From Legionella sp. (GTDB lineage: Bacteria; Pseudomonadota; Gammaproteobacteria; Legionellales; Legionellaceae): a DNA stretch of 55,816 nucleotides. This document shows, one piece after another, positions 47,275 through 55,816 of the stretch (within the stretch, counting starts at the first letter, position 1; the number at the start of each line of letters is the position of its first letter). The DNA is taken from contig JARLJR010000147.1 of NCBI GenBank assembly GCA_031291095.1, positions 1-55,816 of the forward strand, given 5' to 3'. The position numbers and the translations under genes are program-made. Under the pieces are notes generated by a model. The model was not told where the DNA came from. It worked only from the letters and a program-made list of their open reading frames with translations, and did not search any database.

Positions 47275-47303
47275 CATCCAGGCTACATTGGTGTACAATC
47301 GAT

Positions 47304-48488
47304 TTATAAGGCCTCAAATATTGCAGCGGCTCCCATACCTGTACCAATACACATCGTAACCATACCGTATTTACCCTTGGTTCGCTGTAAACCGTGCAAT
47401 AAGGTTGCAGTTCTAACTGCACCGGTTGCTCCTAAAGGATGTCCTAATGCAATGGCACCGCCTAAAGGATTTACTTTCTCACGTGGTAAGCCCAAATCCT
47501 TAATAACTGCTAACGCTTGAGCTGCAAAGGCTTCGTTTAATTCAATCCAATCGATTTGATCTAAAGTTAGTCCAGCGCGTTTTAAAGCAACAGGAATCGC
47601 TTTTATAGGTCCAATTCCCATAATTGCGGGGGGAACACCTTCTACAGCATAACTTAATAATCGTCCCATTGGTTTTAAATTATATTTACGAACCGCCTCT
47701 TCACTCGCTAACAAAGCAATACCGGCTCCATCACTGGTCTGTGAACTATTACCGGCAGTAACTGAGCCTTTTAATGCAAAAACAGGTCTTAATTTAGAAA
47801 TAACGTCATAAGAGGTATCTGCTCTTGGCCCTTCATCATCAGTAATCAGCTTCTTCTTAATATTTGTTGTTGAATCTGCTAAGTTCGGCTGTCTTATTGT
47901 AATTTCTACCGGCGTAATTTCTGCTTTGAAATCACCACGCATTTGAGCAGAAATTGCCTTTTTATGGCTTTCAGCAGCAAACTCATCTTGCTGTTCGCGG
48001 GTAATTTCCCACTGCTTAGCCACATTTTCTGCAGTTATTCCCATCCCGTAAGCAATGGCAACATGTTCATTATCAAAAAAAGCTGGATTTGCAGTGTATT
48101 TATTGCCGCCTAAAGGCACCATAGACATGCTTTCAACGCCACCAGCAAGAGCTAATTGCATTTCACCACTACGAATCGATGCTGCAGCAGTGGCAATACT
48201 TTGTACTCCTGAAGAACAAAAACGGTTAATCGTCATTGCCGGGACAGACTGCGGCATACCCGCAAGCAGAGAAGCGATACGTGCTACGTTCATACCTTGT
48301 TCTGCTTCCGGCATCGCACAACCAACAACAACATCACCAATTTCTTCCCAATCAATATCTTGATGGCGACTCATTAGGGTTCTTATTGTATGTGCCAATA
48401 AATCATCTGGTAGCGTATGTTTAAATACACCACGAGGTGCTTTTCCTACCGGAGTTCTTAATACATCAACTATGTATACATTAGTCAT
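47304..48488 (-). CDS. fadA: acetyl-CoA acyltransferase (thiolase II, FadA-type)
   Basis: A 394-residue thiolase that cleaves 3-ketoacyl-CoA to acetyl-CoA. The nucleophilic Cys is in TINRFCSSGVQSIATAAASI (about 89-93), the catalytic His in NPLGGAIALGHPLGATGAVR (about 350), and the second Cys in MVTMCIGTGMGAAAIFE near the end. Length and motifs fit degradative thiolases. It follows the multifunctional hydratase/dehydrogenase by 62 bp, the usual beta-oxidation pairing. Confidence 0.95.
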   Translation of the reverse strand: MTNVYIVDVLRTPVGKAPRGVFKHTLPDDLLAHTIRTLMSRHQDIDWEEIGDVVVGCAMPEAEQGMNVARIASLLAGMPQSVPAMTINRFCSSGVQSIATAAASIRSGEMQLALAGGVESMSMVPLGGNKYTANPAFFDNEHVAIAYGMGITAENVAKQWEITREQQDEFAAESHKKAISAQMRGDFKAEITPVEITIRQPNLADSTTNIKKKLITDDEGPRADTSYDVISKLRPVFALKGSVTAGNSSQTSDGAGIALLASEEAVRKYNLKPMGRLLSYAVEGVPPAIMGIGPIKAIPVALKRAGLTLDQIDWIELNEAFAAQALAVIKDLGLPREKVNPLGGAIALGHPLGATGAVRTATLLHGLQRTKGKYGMVTMCIGTGMGAAAIFEAL

Positions 48489-48550
48489 CTGTTAATCTTC
48501 CTTATGCTTTCTTCTCTCTCGACCAAGCCGAGAGAAAAGATAAGTTGCAC

Positions 48551-50914
48551 TTAATTACGTAATGGTTTTCCAGTCTCTAACAAATGACTGATACGAGCCT
48601 GAGTTGCTGGCGTTGATGCTAAAGTAACAAATGCATCGCGTTCTAATTTCAACATCCAAGCTTCATCAACCAATGCACCTTGATTGAGATTACCACCACA
48701 AAGTACTTTTGCTAATTCGGTAGATAAGAAATAATCATGTTGCGAAATAAACCCGCCTTCTAGCCAGTTCACTAAACCTGTTTGTAATCTAGCTAGTCCT
48801 TCAATTCCTGCTACTTTAAATTGTCTTGGTAACGGTGGGAGATAATTTTCCGCATGCATCAATTTAATTTTGCTTAGTGCAGCATAAAGAACCTCATCTG
48901 CATGCATTACAAATGTATCTGTGCTACGTAAATAACCCATTTGTTTTGCTTCAGCAGCAGAACCAGCTACTTGTGCCATAGCAATTTGTTGGAAGTAACT
49001 TTGAATGACGGTCATTAAATCGGCATGAGGAATACTCGCAGCACGCATCGCCATTTCTTTACATCCACCACCAGCTGGAATTACCCCTACTCCAGCTTCA
49101 ACTAAACCAGGGTATGATTCAAAAGCAGCAACAACCGCATCACAATGCATCATAAATTCACAGCCGCCACCTAAAGCACGTCCTCTTAATGCAGCAATGG
49201 TTGGAATCGAGCTGTATTTTAAACGCATCGCTCCTGCTTGAAATTGAGCAATCATGTCATCAAGCGCCTGCATCTTATTATCCTGGATCAATTTCATAAC
49301 ATGACGTAAATCAGCTCCAGAACTAAAGTTTGCAGCATCATGTTGATAAATAATAAGTCCGCGACATTGCTTTTCAGCGACATCCAAGGATGCTTCCAAG
49401 CCATCCAAAACAGCCTGTCCTAAAGTATTCGCTTTGCTTTTGAAACTAAGAACAGCGACGTCATCTTGTAAGTGCCATAAACGTACCCCATCATTTTCAT
49501 AAAGAACTGGTGTTGGATGTGCTGGTTCTTTGATTACTCGATCAGGGAAAAACTGACGCTTGTAAACAGGTAATTCGCTTCGCGGTTGATAGTTATTTTT
49601 CTGTGGCGAATAGGCACCCTCTTGCTTATAAAATGCATCAATCTCAAAAAGCCACCCAGGTAATTGGGCAGTACTTAGAGTTGCTTTTTCTTTAATTGCT
49701 TCACTAATAAACTGCGTTGTTTTGGTTAAATCTGATAATTGCCAAGTTTCAAATGGCCCTTGCATCCAACCAAAGCCCCAGCGAATCGCTAAGTCTACGT
49801 CTCTCGCATTATCAGCAATCGCTTCTAAATGATAAGCACAATAGTGGAATAGATCTCTAAAACAAGCCGCTAAGAACTTAGCTTGTTTATTGTCTGAGGT
49901 CATCAAACCTTGCATGCGGGCAACAGGATCTGCATTCCCCATAATTGTTTTAAGCTCATCGCTTACCTCTGATTTTGATGGTCGGTAGCTTGCTAAGTGG
50001 ATGTCATACACTTCGATGGCTTTACCATTTTTGCGATAAATGCCCTGACCTGACTTTTGTCCCAAATGTCCATCTTTGATCAACCCAGATAGCCACTCAG
50101 GTAATTTAAAACTATGGTGCCACGGATCATCTTTTAATTGCTCTTGCATGGTGCGAACCACATGTTCCATGGTGTCTAAACCAACTACATCCATAGTTCG
50201 GAAGGTTGCAGATTTTGGTCGACCTAATAATGGTCCAGTTAATGCATCAACTTCATCTAATCCCATATTCATAGCCGAAGCATGATGCAATGTAGTTAAT
50301 AGAGAAAATACGCCCACCCGGTTTGCAATAAAATTAGGAGTATCTTTAGCGCGAACCACACCTTTGCCTAAATAGCTGGTTAGCCAAGCCTCTAAATGGT
50401 CCACTAATTTTGCGTCCGTTGTACTTGTTGGAATAAGTTCTGCAAGATGCATATAACGTGGTGGATTAAAAAAGTGAACGCCACAAAAATTTTTTCGGTG
50501 TGCTTCGGGTAATACGGAGCTCAGAGTATTAATACTGAGTCCAGAAGTATTACTGACTAAAATGGAGCGATTTGTTAAATGAGGTGAAATACGTTTGTAT
50601 AAGTCTTCTTTCCAATCCAAACGTTCTGCAATTGCTTCAATAATTAAATCACACTCAGCCAGCTCAGCTAAATTTTGCTCGTAATTTCGAGCTTGTAACA
50701 ATGCGCCTGTTTGTGCTGTAGCAAGAGGTGCTGGTTTTAACTTAGTTAAATTGGCAATTGCCTTATCAATTAATGCATTGGCATTAGCATCTTTAGAAGG
50801 CAAATCATAGAGTAGAGTTTCTATTCCAGCATTGACGCAATGTGCAGCAATCTGTGCGCCCATAACCCCTGCACCGAGAACCGCGACTTTTTTTATGAAA
50901 AATGGTTCCTGCAT
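48551..50914 (-). CDS. 3-hydroxyacyl-CoA dehydrogenase/enoyl-CoA hydratase, FadN type
   Basis: A 787-residue fusion with the dehydrogenase first: Rossmann motif KVAVLGAGVMGAQIAAHCVN (about 9-28), then RKNFCGVHFFNPPRYMHLAE and DTPNFIANRVGVFS. The enoyl-CoA hydratase domain follows (about 465-700) with SGADLRHVMKLI and ALRGRALGGGCEFMMHCDAV. This order is the reverse of E. coli FadB and matches B. subtilis FadN (789 residues). It hydrates enoyl-CoA and oxidises 3-hydroxyacyl-CoA before the FadA thiolase. It lies 78 bp downstream of the aldehyde dehydrogenase gene, with a 20-bp palindrome between them. Confidence 0.93.
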   Translation of the reverse strand: MQEPFFIKKVAVLGAGVMGAQIAAHCVNAGIETLLYDLPSKDANANALIDKAIANLTKLKPAPLATAQTGALLQARNYEQNLAELAECDLIIEAIAERLDWKEDLYKRISPHLTNRSILVSNTSGLSINTLSSVLPEAHRKNFCGVHFFNPPRYMHLAELIPTSTTDAKLVDHLEAWLTSYLGKGVVRAKDTPNFIANRVGVFSLLTTLHHASAMNMGLDEVDALTGPLLGRPKSATFRTMDVVGLDTMEHVVRTMQEQLKDDPWHHSFKLPEWLSGLIKDGHLGQKSGQGIYRKNGKAIEVYDIHLASYRPSKSEVSDELKTIMGNADPVARMQGLMTSDNKQAKFLAACFRDLFHYCAYHLEAIADNARDVDLAIRWGFGWMQGPFETWQLSDLTKTTQFISEAIKEKATLSTAQLPGWLFEIDAFYKQEGAYSPQKNNYQPRSELPVYKRQFFPDRVIKEPAHPTPVLYENDGVRLWHLQDDVAVLSFKSKANTLGQAVLDGLEASLDVAEKQCRGLIIYQHDAANFSSGADLRHVMKLIQDNKMQALDDMIAQFQAGAMRLKYSSIPTIAALRGRALGGGCEFMMHCDAVVAAFESYPGLVEAGVGVIPAGGGCKEMAMRAASIPHADLMTVIQSYFQQIAMAQVAGSAAEAKQMGYLRSTDTFVMHADEVLYAALSKIKLMHAENYLPPLPRQFKVAGIEGLARLQTGLVNWLEGGFISQHDYFLSTELAKVLCGGNLNQGALVDEAWMLKLERDAFVTLASTPATQARISHLLETGKPLRN

Positions 50915-50956
50915 TATTTTTCCCTCATTAATTTAGTGAATATCATCCACACTTAA

Positions 50957-50976
50957 GGCCCTGCAGCTGCAGGGCC
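50957..50976. repeat. perfect 20-bp palindrome GGCCCTGCAG/CTGCAGGGCC
   Basis: A loopless, GC-rich perfect palindrome in the 78-bp gap between the aldehyde dehydrogenase and FadN-type genes, with a third GGGCC nearby (50983-50987). It could be an operator or a processing/termination hairpin inside the block. Confidence 0.6.
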
Positions 50977-50992
50977 AATATAGGGCCTGTCC

Positions 50993-52513
50993 CTAAGATA
51001 GATTAAATTTAATACCCTGAGCTAATGGCAACTCATTACCCCAGTTAATGGTGTTGGTTTGGCGACGCATGTATGCCTTCCAGGAATCTGAACCCGATTC
51101 ACGTCCACCACCCGTATCTTTTTCACCACCAAAGGCACCGCCAATCTCAGCTCCGGAAGTACCAATATTGATGTTTGCAATTCCACAATCACTACCCCAA
51201 GCACTTAAAAAACGCTCTGCATGCTTTAAGTTTTCTGTGAACAACGCAGAAGACAAGCCTTGAGGAACATTATTATGCATCTCAATCACTTCATCTAAAG
51301 AACGATACGACATCACATATAAGATAGGCGCAAAAGTCTCTTCTTGCACAATATCCCAATCATTTTTTACATTACATACTAAAGTTGGTTGTACAAAAGA
51401 ACCAGATTGATTCAAAGCCTCACCGCCAAAAACAATCTTGCCGCCAGCTTCTTTAACACGCATAACAGTCTTTTTAAATTGTTCTACTGCGTGCTTATCA
51501 ATTAAAGGTCCCATTAAATTATGCGTGTCTAAAGGATCACCGATTGTTATTTGCTCATAGGCAGAACGCAGTTTCTCAATAATAAAATCGTACTGAGACT
51601 CATGAACAAATAAACGTCGTGTTGTAGTACATCGTTGACCTGCTGTTCCCACTGCACCAAAAACAATTGCAGGAACCGCTAAATGTAAATCAGCTGACTC
51701 ATCTAGAATGATGGCATTATTACCACCTAACTCTAAAATAGTCTTACCTAATCGGGAAGCAACTTTTGCAGCGACTAGTTTTCCTACTGCGGTTGAGCCT
51801 GTAAAAGAAATCAATGGAATACGCTTATCATTAACCATTGCATCGATTACTGCATGACCTTGTGGAATAATTAAACTAAAAATTTCTGGGCAGTTATTTG
51901 CTTTTAAAACTTGATTACATAGATGTTGAACTGCGATCGCACAAAGCGGAGTCTTTTCAGAAGGTTTCCATAAAGTCACATTTCCGCATATTGCTGATAA
52001 AAATGCATTCCAAGCCCAAACAGCTACCGGAAAATTAAAGGCAGAAATAACACCAACAATCCCATAAGGATGCCATTGTTCATACATTCTATGATTTGGA
52101 CGCTCAGAATGCATGGAGTTACCATACAGCATACGCGATTGACCAACAGCAAAATCAGCAATATCAATCATTTCCTGAACTTCACCATCCCCTTCTTGCT
52201 TGGATTTACCCATTTCTAAAGAAACCAAGCTTCCAAGTAAATCTTTTTTCTCACGTAGAATTTGACCGATTTGTCTGATGATTTCTCCACGTTTTGGTGC
52301 AGGAACCATTCTCCATACTTGAGCAGCACTTTGCGCACGGGCCATAACCTGTTCATAATCATCCATAGTGCAAGGAGCTACTTCAGCAAGCTTCTCATTG
52401 TTTGTTGGACAAAAAGAGGCAAAGGTATCCGCATGAACATTGCTGTGCCAGCCCTGGCCACTAAAAGCCCCTGCATTGGTATCTTGAATATGTAATTGCC
52501 TTAATAATTCCAT
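50993..52513 (-). CDS. antiquitin-type aldehyde dehydrogenase (aminoadipate-semialdehyde dehydrogenase)
   Basis: A 506-residue ALDH7-family enzyme, predicted to oxidise alpha-aminoadipate semialdehyde (piperideine-6-carboxylate) to aminoadipate with NAD. It has the antiquitin-type [20 protein letters not shown] with the catalytic Glu, [20 protein letters not shown] with the catalytic Cys (about 303), the cofactor site [16 protein letters not shown], and the C-terminal [24 protein letters not shown]7 enzymes share the NNAI and RCTT forms seen here. It follows a saccharopine dehydrogenase-like gene by 92 bp, which supports a lysine-degradation role. Confidence 0.92.
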   Translation of the reverse strand: MELLRQLHIQDTNAGAFSGQGWHSNVHADTFASFCPTNNEKLAEVAPCTMDDYEQVMARAQSAAQVWRMVPAPKRGEIIRQIGQILREKKDLLGSLVSLEMGKSKQEGDGEVQEMIDIADFAVGQSRMLYGNSMHSERPNHRMYEQWHPYGIVGVISAFNFPVAVWAWNAFLSAICGNVTLWKPSEKTPLCAIAVQHLCNQVLKANNCPEIFSLIIPQGHAVIDAMVNDKRIPLISFTGSTAVGKLVAAKVASRLGKTILELGGNNAIILDESADLHLAVPAIVFGAVGTAGQRCTTTRRLFVHESQYDFIIEKLRSAYEQITIGDPLDTHNLMGPLIDKHAVEQFKKTVMRVKEAGGKIVFGGEALNQSGSFVQPTLVCNVKNDWDIVQEETFAPILYVMSYRSLDEVIEMHNNVPQGLSSALFTENLKHAERFLSAWGSDCGIANINIGTSGAEIGGAFGGEKDTGGGRESGSDSWKAYMRRQTNTINWGNELPLAQGIKFNLS

Positions 52514-52568
52514 GTATAACTCCTTGAAAGCTCTTTTGTATAGGATAAAACGGGACTGACTTAACTTG

Positions 52569-52595
52569 TAGCCCGTATTAGACGAATACGGGCTA
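52569..52595. repeat. TAGCCCGTATT-AGACG-AATACGGGCTA palindrome
   Basis: A perfect 11-bp stem with a 5-base loop, 11 bp after the saccharopine dehydrogenase-like stop and before the ALDH gene. It resembles the inverted repeat after sppA (13791-13827), so it is a dispersed family member placed inside this gene block. Confidence 0.6.
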
Positions 52596-52605
52596 GATTA
52601 TTGCT

Positions 52606-53694
52606 TTAAGCGTAATAACGACCAAAACGGTTTTCCAATACTGCCGATAATTGGAAGTTTTCTTGATAGACTAAGCCTTTGTATTCATTAGCTTGTCCTA
52701 ATACCAGGTCAACTACAGCACAAACACCAGAGGCAGTGCTTACTTGAATTGCAGACCATTCTAATCCTGCAATGATTTGTGGATATATTTTCTTCACGTA
52801 GTTCTTTTCAGTCAGCTCACCACGTTTCATACCTTCAACAGTAACATAAACGATAACCAGATCTTGATAAGTCTTAGGAATGGCGTTTTCTAAAATACGC
52901 TTTAAGGTTGCTCTATCTTCATTTAAGCGCAAATCATTCATTAAGAACTTCATTTTTTGGCAATGACCAGGATAGCGCATTGTTTTGTAGTTCATAGTAT
53001 GAACTTTGCCGGTATACAGCTCAGCCAAACTACCTAGACCGCCTGAAGTATTAAATGCTTCATACTCACAGCCATCAATTTGAATCGCTTCTAAACCTTC
53101 TAGAGGAGATAAAGTAACTTCCTTGCCATATTTAATACCATAGCAAAGATTACCATACTCGTTGATTACCCCGTCAGTTGACCAGGTTAGTGAGTAATGC
53201 AATGCATTGTTTGCATTTTGTGGCAATGCACCTACACGCATTTTAACATGGTGACACTCTTCAAATTCTTGCATTAAGCTATTTGCCGCGATACTAATAA
53301 ATCCTGGGGCTAGTCCACACTGAGGAACAAAGGCGGTTTCAGCATTTTTAGCAATTGCTTTTACTGCATCAGTAACCGATGTATCTTCAGTTAAGTCAAA
53401 ATAATTGGCTCCAGCTGCTTTAGCTGCTGAGGCAACATGTGTGTTTAAAAAATAAGGTAAGCTTGAAATAACCGCCACAATATTATTTTTTTCCATATAG
53501 GCTGTTGTGGCTTGTTCATCAGTAACATCTAAAGCTACTGTTTTTACTTTGGGTAAAGCACTGAGTAATCGCTTTACATCAGACCCATTAAAATCAACAT
53601 CGACTAAATGGACTTGATAAGAGCCGCTTTCCGTTAATAAACAGGCAATTAAACTACCAATTTTCCCTGCACCCGTAATCATGACATTGTACAT
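52606..53694 (-). CDS. saccharopine dehydrogenase-like protein
   Basis: A 362-residue NAD(P)-dependent oxidoreductase starting at ATG 53694 (MYNVMITGAGKIGSLIACLL), which has GAGAGGG upstream; a longer frame from 53736 lacks support. The Rossmann fold has GAGKIG, and the saccharopine dehydrogenase C-terminal domain includes FVPQCGLAPGFISIAANSLM and TSGGLGSLAELYTGKVHTMN, the latter typical of LYS9-type glutamate-forming enzymes. Predicted reaction: saccharopine to aminoadipate semialdehyde and glutamate. The adjacent antiquitin gene would take the semialdehyde on. A lysine-ketoglutarate reductase partner is not in the window. Confidence 0.88.
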   Translation of the reverse strand: MYNVMITGAGKIGSLIACLLTESGSYQVHLVDVDFNGSDVKRLLSALPKVKTVALDVTDEQATTAYMEKNNIVAVISSLPYFLNTHVASAAKAAGANYFDLTEDTSVTDAVKAIAKNAETAFVPQCGLAPGFISIAANSLMQEFEECHHVKMRVGALPQNANNALHYSLTWSTDGVINEYGNLCYGIKYGKEVTLSPLEGLEAIQIDGCEYEAFNTSGGLGSLAELYTGKVHTMNYKTMRYPGHCQKMKFLMNDLRLNEDRATLKRILENAIPKTYQDLVIVYVTVEGMKRGELTEKNYVKKIYPQIIAGLEWSAIQVSTASGVCAVVDLVLGQANEYKGLVYQENFQLSAVLENRFGRYYA

Positions 53695-53853
53695 ATAAAT
53701 CCCTCTCCATTGTAAGTCGGGGATAATCGTACACAAAAACTCGCTAATTGCAAAGTGAGCTGGGTTAATCTATATTCAAAATAGCTTTTTCAAATTTCTT
53801 GACCTTAAAACAGTACTCCTTTATCTTATGATTTTCCAATTTTATGACAGCAT

Positions 53854-55386
53854 ATGAAGCAAACTGCTTTAGCCAATTCCATTCCACTAAGTACTTCCAT
53901 ACGTATTGGCTATATTAAATATTTATTGATGCTCATTCTCGGGCTTGTAGCGGCATTGGGCTTTGCTCCCTTTCATATGCCTGGATTAACTATTTTAAGT
54001 TTGGCTTTTTTATATGCCAGTTTAAAAAATTGCTCTAGAAAACAAAGCTTTTATCATGGCTTTTTTTATGGAATCGGTTATTTTGGTCTTGGTGTTTCTT
54101 GGGTTATTGTCAGCATTCATGACTATGGCCAATTAAATTATTTCCTTTCAGGATTGGTGACCTTAATTTTTATTATGTATCTGTCACTCTTCCCTGCATT
54201 GGTTGCTTATTCATTCAAAATTCTAGAATTTAAGCACAGTAAATTATTATCCGTTGTTCTCTTTGCCGTTTTATGGTGCGTCGGTGAATACCTGAGAGCA
54301 ACTTTATTTAGTGGTTTTCCTTGGTTATTTGTAGGTACCGTACTTATTGATACGCCAATTAAATACCTAATCCCGCTTTTAGGAATTTATGGCTTAAGCT
54401 TGGTATGTGCCTTCTTTTCAACATTTTTAGTGCTGACTGTGCAGGAAGAGCGCTCCAACAAACGCAATGCCTATGTGATTGTTTTTATCCTCCTAATGCT
54501 TAGCCCTTTCGCATTCAAAAATGTAAGCTGGACTCAGATGCAAAAAGACCCTATTACCATTGGCGGAGTCCAGGCAAACTTATCCATGCGCGACAAATGG
54601 GATGAAACACTGTTTTGGAATTTGTTAAAATATTATGAGCAAGCAATTAATAAGCTATTGGGTAAGCAATTAATTATTTTGCCCGAATCAGCACTACCCT
54701 TGCCCGCTAGTTATTTAGATAAGTATTTACATAAACTCCATGACAAGGCCATAAAATCAAATAGTGCCCTTATGTTAGGCATATTACAGCCCACGAATGA
54801 CAGTGAAGCTAATTACTATAATTCGGTTATTACGCTGGGAGCCGGAAAAGGAAAAGTGTTAAAAAGACAGCTGGTGCCTTTTGGCGAATATATTCCCAAG
54901 CCCTTACAAGCCATAAATCGTTGGTTTAATTTACCGGATGCTAATCTAGTTCCAGGAAAAATTCATCAGTCATTAATTAAGGTGGCGAATCATCCGATAG
55001 CTAGCCTTATTTGCTATGAAATTGCGTATCCTTATCTTCTGAGAATGCAAATGCCAGAGGCGCAATGGATTGTTTCAATTAGTGATAATGGATGGTTTGG
55101 ACATTCCTTTGCCAGCTATCAACAGTTGCAAATGGCCCAGATTTTGTCCATTCTCACAGGCCGCTATCAGGTCGTAGTGAATAATGACGGGCTGTCTTCG
55201 GTAATTAATGCTAATGGTGATATAACCGAAATGCTCCCTCCCTTTAGTGCTGGAATTTTGCAAGGTAGCATTTATCCAGCTGAAGGCATAACTCCTTGGA
55301 TTAGATGGAGTGAAATGCCCGCGTTTATCTTTTGTGTGGTATTTTTATCTTTTACGTTGTTGATGTGGTTTAGAAGAAAGACGTAA
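53854..55386 (+). CDS. lnt: apolipoprotein N-acyltransferase
   Basis: A 510-residue inner-membrane enzyme that adds the third acyl chain to lipoproteins. Six or so membrane segments fill the first 225 residues, followed by a periplasmic nitrilase domain and a final membrane segment (AFIFCVVFLSFTLLMWFRRK). The nitrilase triad is visible: Glu in LIILPESALPLP (about 273), Lys in GKVLKRQLVPFGEYIP (about 340) and Cys in ASLICYEIAYPYLL (about 387). The ATG has no clear ribosome site. It works in the same pathway as lolA at 39 kb. Tandem repeats begin 10 bp after the stop. Confidence 0.95.
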   Translation: MKQTALANSIPLSTSIRIGYIKYLLMLILGLVAALGFAPFHMPGLTILSLAFLYASLKNCSRKQSFYHGFFYGIGYFGLGVSWVIVSIHDYGQLNYFLSGLVTLIFIMYLSLFPALVAYSFKILEFKHSKLLSVVLFAVLWCVGEYLRATLFSGFPWLFVGTVLIDTPIKYLIPLLGIYGLSLVCAFFSTFLVLTVQEERSNKRNAYVIVFILLMLSPFAFKNVSWTQMQKDPITIGGVQANLSMRDKWDETLFWNLLKYYEQAINKLLGKQLIILPESALPLPASYLDKYLHKLHDKAIKSNSALMLGILQPTNDSEANYYNSVITLGAGKGKVLKRQLVPFGEYIPKPLQAINRWFNLPDANLVPGKIHQSLIKVANHPIASLICYEIAYPYLLRMQMPEAQWIVSISDNGWFGHSFASYQQLQMAQILSILTGRYQVVVNNDGLSSVINANGDITEMLPPFSAGILQGSIYPAEGITPWIRWSEMPAFIFCVVFLSFTLLMWFRRKT

Positions 55387-55395
55387 TACAGACTA

Positions 55396-55816
55396 CGTCA
55401 TCCCGAACGCAGTGAGGGAAGCTCCTGAATGTGGTACAAACTCTATAAATTAGTCCAGTGCCTTATTCAGGAGATCCTTCGTCGTTAACTCCTCAGGATG
55501 ACGTAGAGGATGACAAAGTGCAGCCGCTCTATATCGCTACACACACGTCATCCCGAACGCAGTGAGGCATCTCCGAAATGTGGCACAAACTCTATAAATT
55601 AGTCCAGTGCCTTATTCAGGAGGTACTTCGTCGTTAACTCCTCAGGATGACGTAGAGGATGACAAAGTGCAGCCGCTCTATCGCTACACACACGTCATCC
55701 CGAACGCAGTGAGGCATCTCCGAAATGTGGTACAAACTCTATAAATTAGTCCAGTGCCTTATTCAGGAGATCCTTCGTCGTTAACTCCTCAGGATGACGT
55801 AGAGGATGACAAAGTG
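55396..55816. repeat. tandem array of about 150-bp units, at least 2.8 copies
   Basis: Units begin at 55396, 55546 and 55693 with CGTCATCCCGAACGCAGTGA and run to CAAAGTGCAGCCGCTCTAT, with periods of 150 and 147 bp; the third unit is cut by the window end. Each unit carries inverted ends (CGTCATCC at 55396-55403 with GGATGACG at 55496-55503), so each is a long imperfect hairpin. Copies 2 and 3 are nearly identical, while copy 1 differs near GGGAAGCTCCTGAATG. The 430 bp after lnt contain nothing else recognisable. Confidence 0.92.

Noticed and set aside
47207-47520. Short frames on both strands at the fadA end
   Set aside because: They overlap the fadA coding sequence and a hairpin; codon pattern and start sites are poor.
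48055-48424. Forward frames of 62-102 codons across the thiolase gene
   Set aside because: They are antisense shadows of a strongly conserved enzyme.
55396-55816. CRISPR array
   Set aside because: The units are about 150 bp, identical throughout with no unique spacers, and no cas gene is present.

Overview
The window comes from a gammaproteobacterial chromosome, most likely a Legionella or close relative and probably not L. pneumophila itself. The basis is the AT-rich composition, a core gene set with gammaproteobacterial synteny, and many single lineage-specific genes between housekeeping genes. Those orphans encode ankyrin, coiled-coil and membrane proteins with polar or acidic tails that look like Dot/Icm effectors. 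One of them (36052-37545) has an almost ideal PmrA-box promoter. The genus call is inferred from protein resemblance and layout; no search was run.

Layout. 1-1.7 kb: RNase P RNA, fis and a repeat-rich spacer. 1.7-5.3 kb: iscA, a cysteine-less IscU-like gene, iscS and trmJ, divergent from suhB. 5.4-13.6 kb: accessory proteins (ankyrin/membrane, secreted, coiled-coil) around greB. 13.8-17.5 kb: sppA divergent from clpB, which has a sigma-32-like promoter. 17.5-25.3 kb: an orphan protein, mpl, a small membrane protein and yhdP. 25.3-33.6 kb: the flagellar block fleS-fleR-fliE-fliF-fliG-fliH-fliI-fliJ, all on the minus strand. 33.9-35.9 kb: a small cassette of a CI/LexA-type regulator, a stand-alone acyl carrier protein and an AfsA-like hotdog protein. 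36-46.7 kb: an effector candidate, then rarA-lolA-ftsK, trxB, two accessory genes (one Popeye-like), aat and infA. 47.3-53.7 kb: a thiolase, a FadN-type hydroxyacyl-CoA dehydrogenase/enoyl-CoA hydratase, an antiquitin-type aldehyde dehydrogenase and a saccharopine dehydrogenase-like protein. 53.9-55.4 kb: lnt, followed by about 150-bp tandem repeats running off the end.

How genes work together. The isc remnant should move sulfur from IscS to an A-type carrier, but its scaffold has lost all three cluster-binding cysteines. The fli genes build the MS ring, switch and export ATPase under the FleSR sigma-54 cascade. rarA-lolA-ftsK, trxB, aat and infA are the broken-up pieces of a conserved gammaproteobacterial neighbourhood. 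The 47-54 kb genes could route lysine through aminoadipate semialdehyde and on to beta-oxidation chemistry.

The most unusual material is the AfsA-like/ACP/regulator cassette. A roughly 30-bp sequence occurs twice at its edges, each copy carrying a minus-strand TTGAC -35 hexamer. One copy faces the AfsA-ACP genes and the other faces fleSR. A perfect 17-bp inverted repeat sits at the predicted start of the AfsA-ACP transcript. A family of palindromes with core CCTGGTTGC-NN-GCAACCAGG lies at the 3' ends of many genes and appears to serve as terminators.
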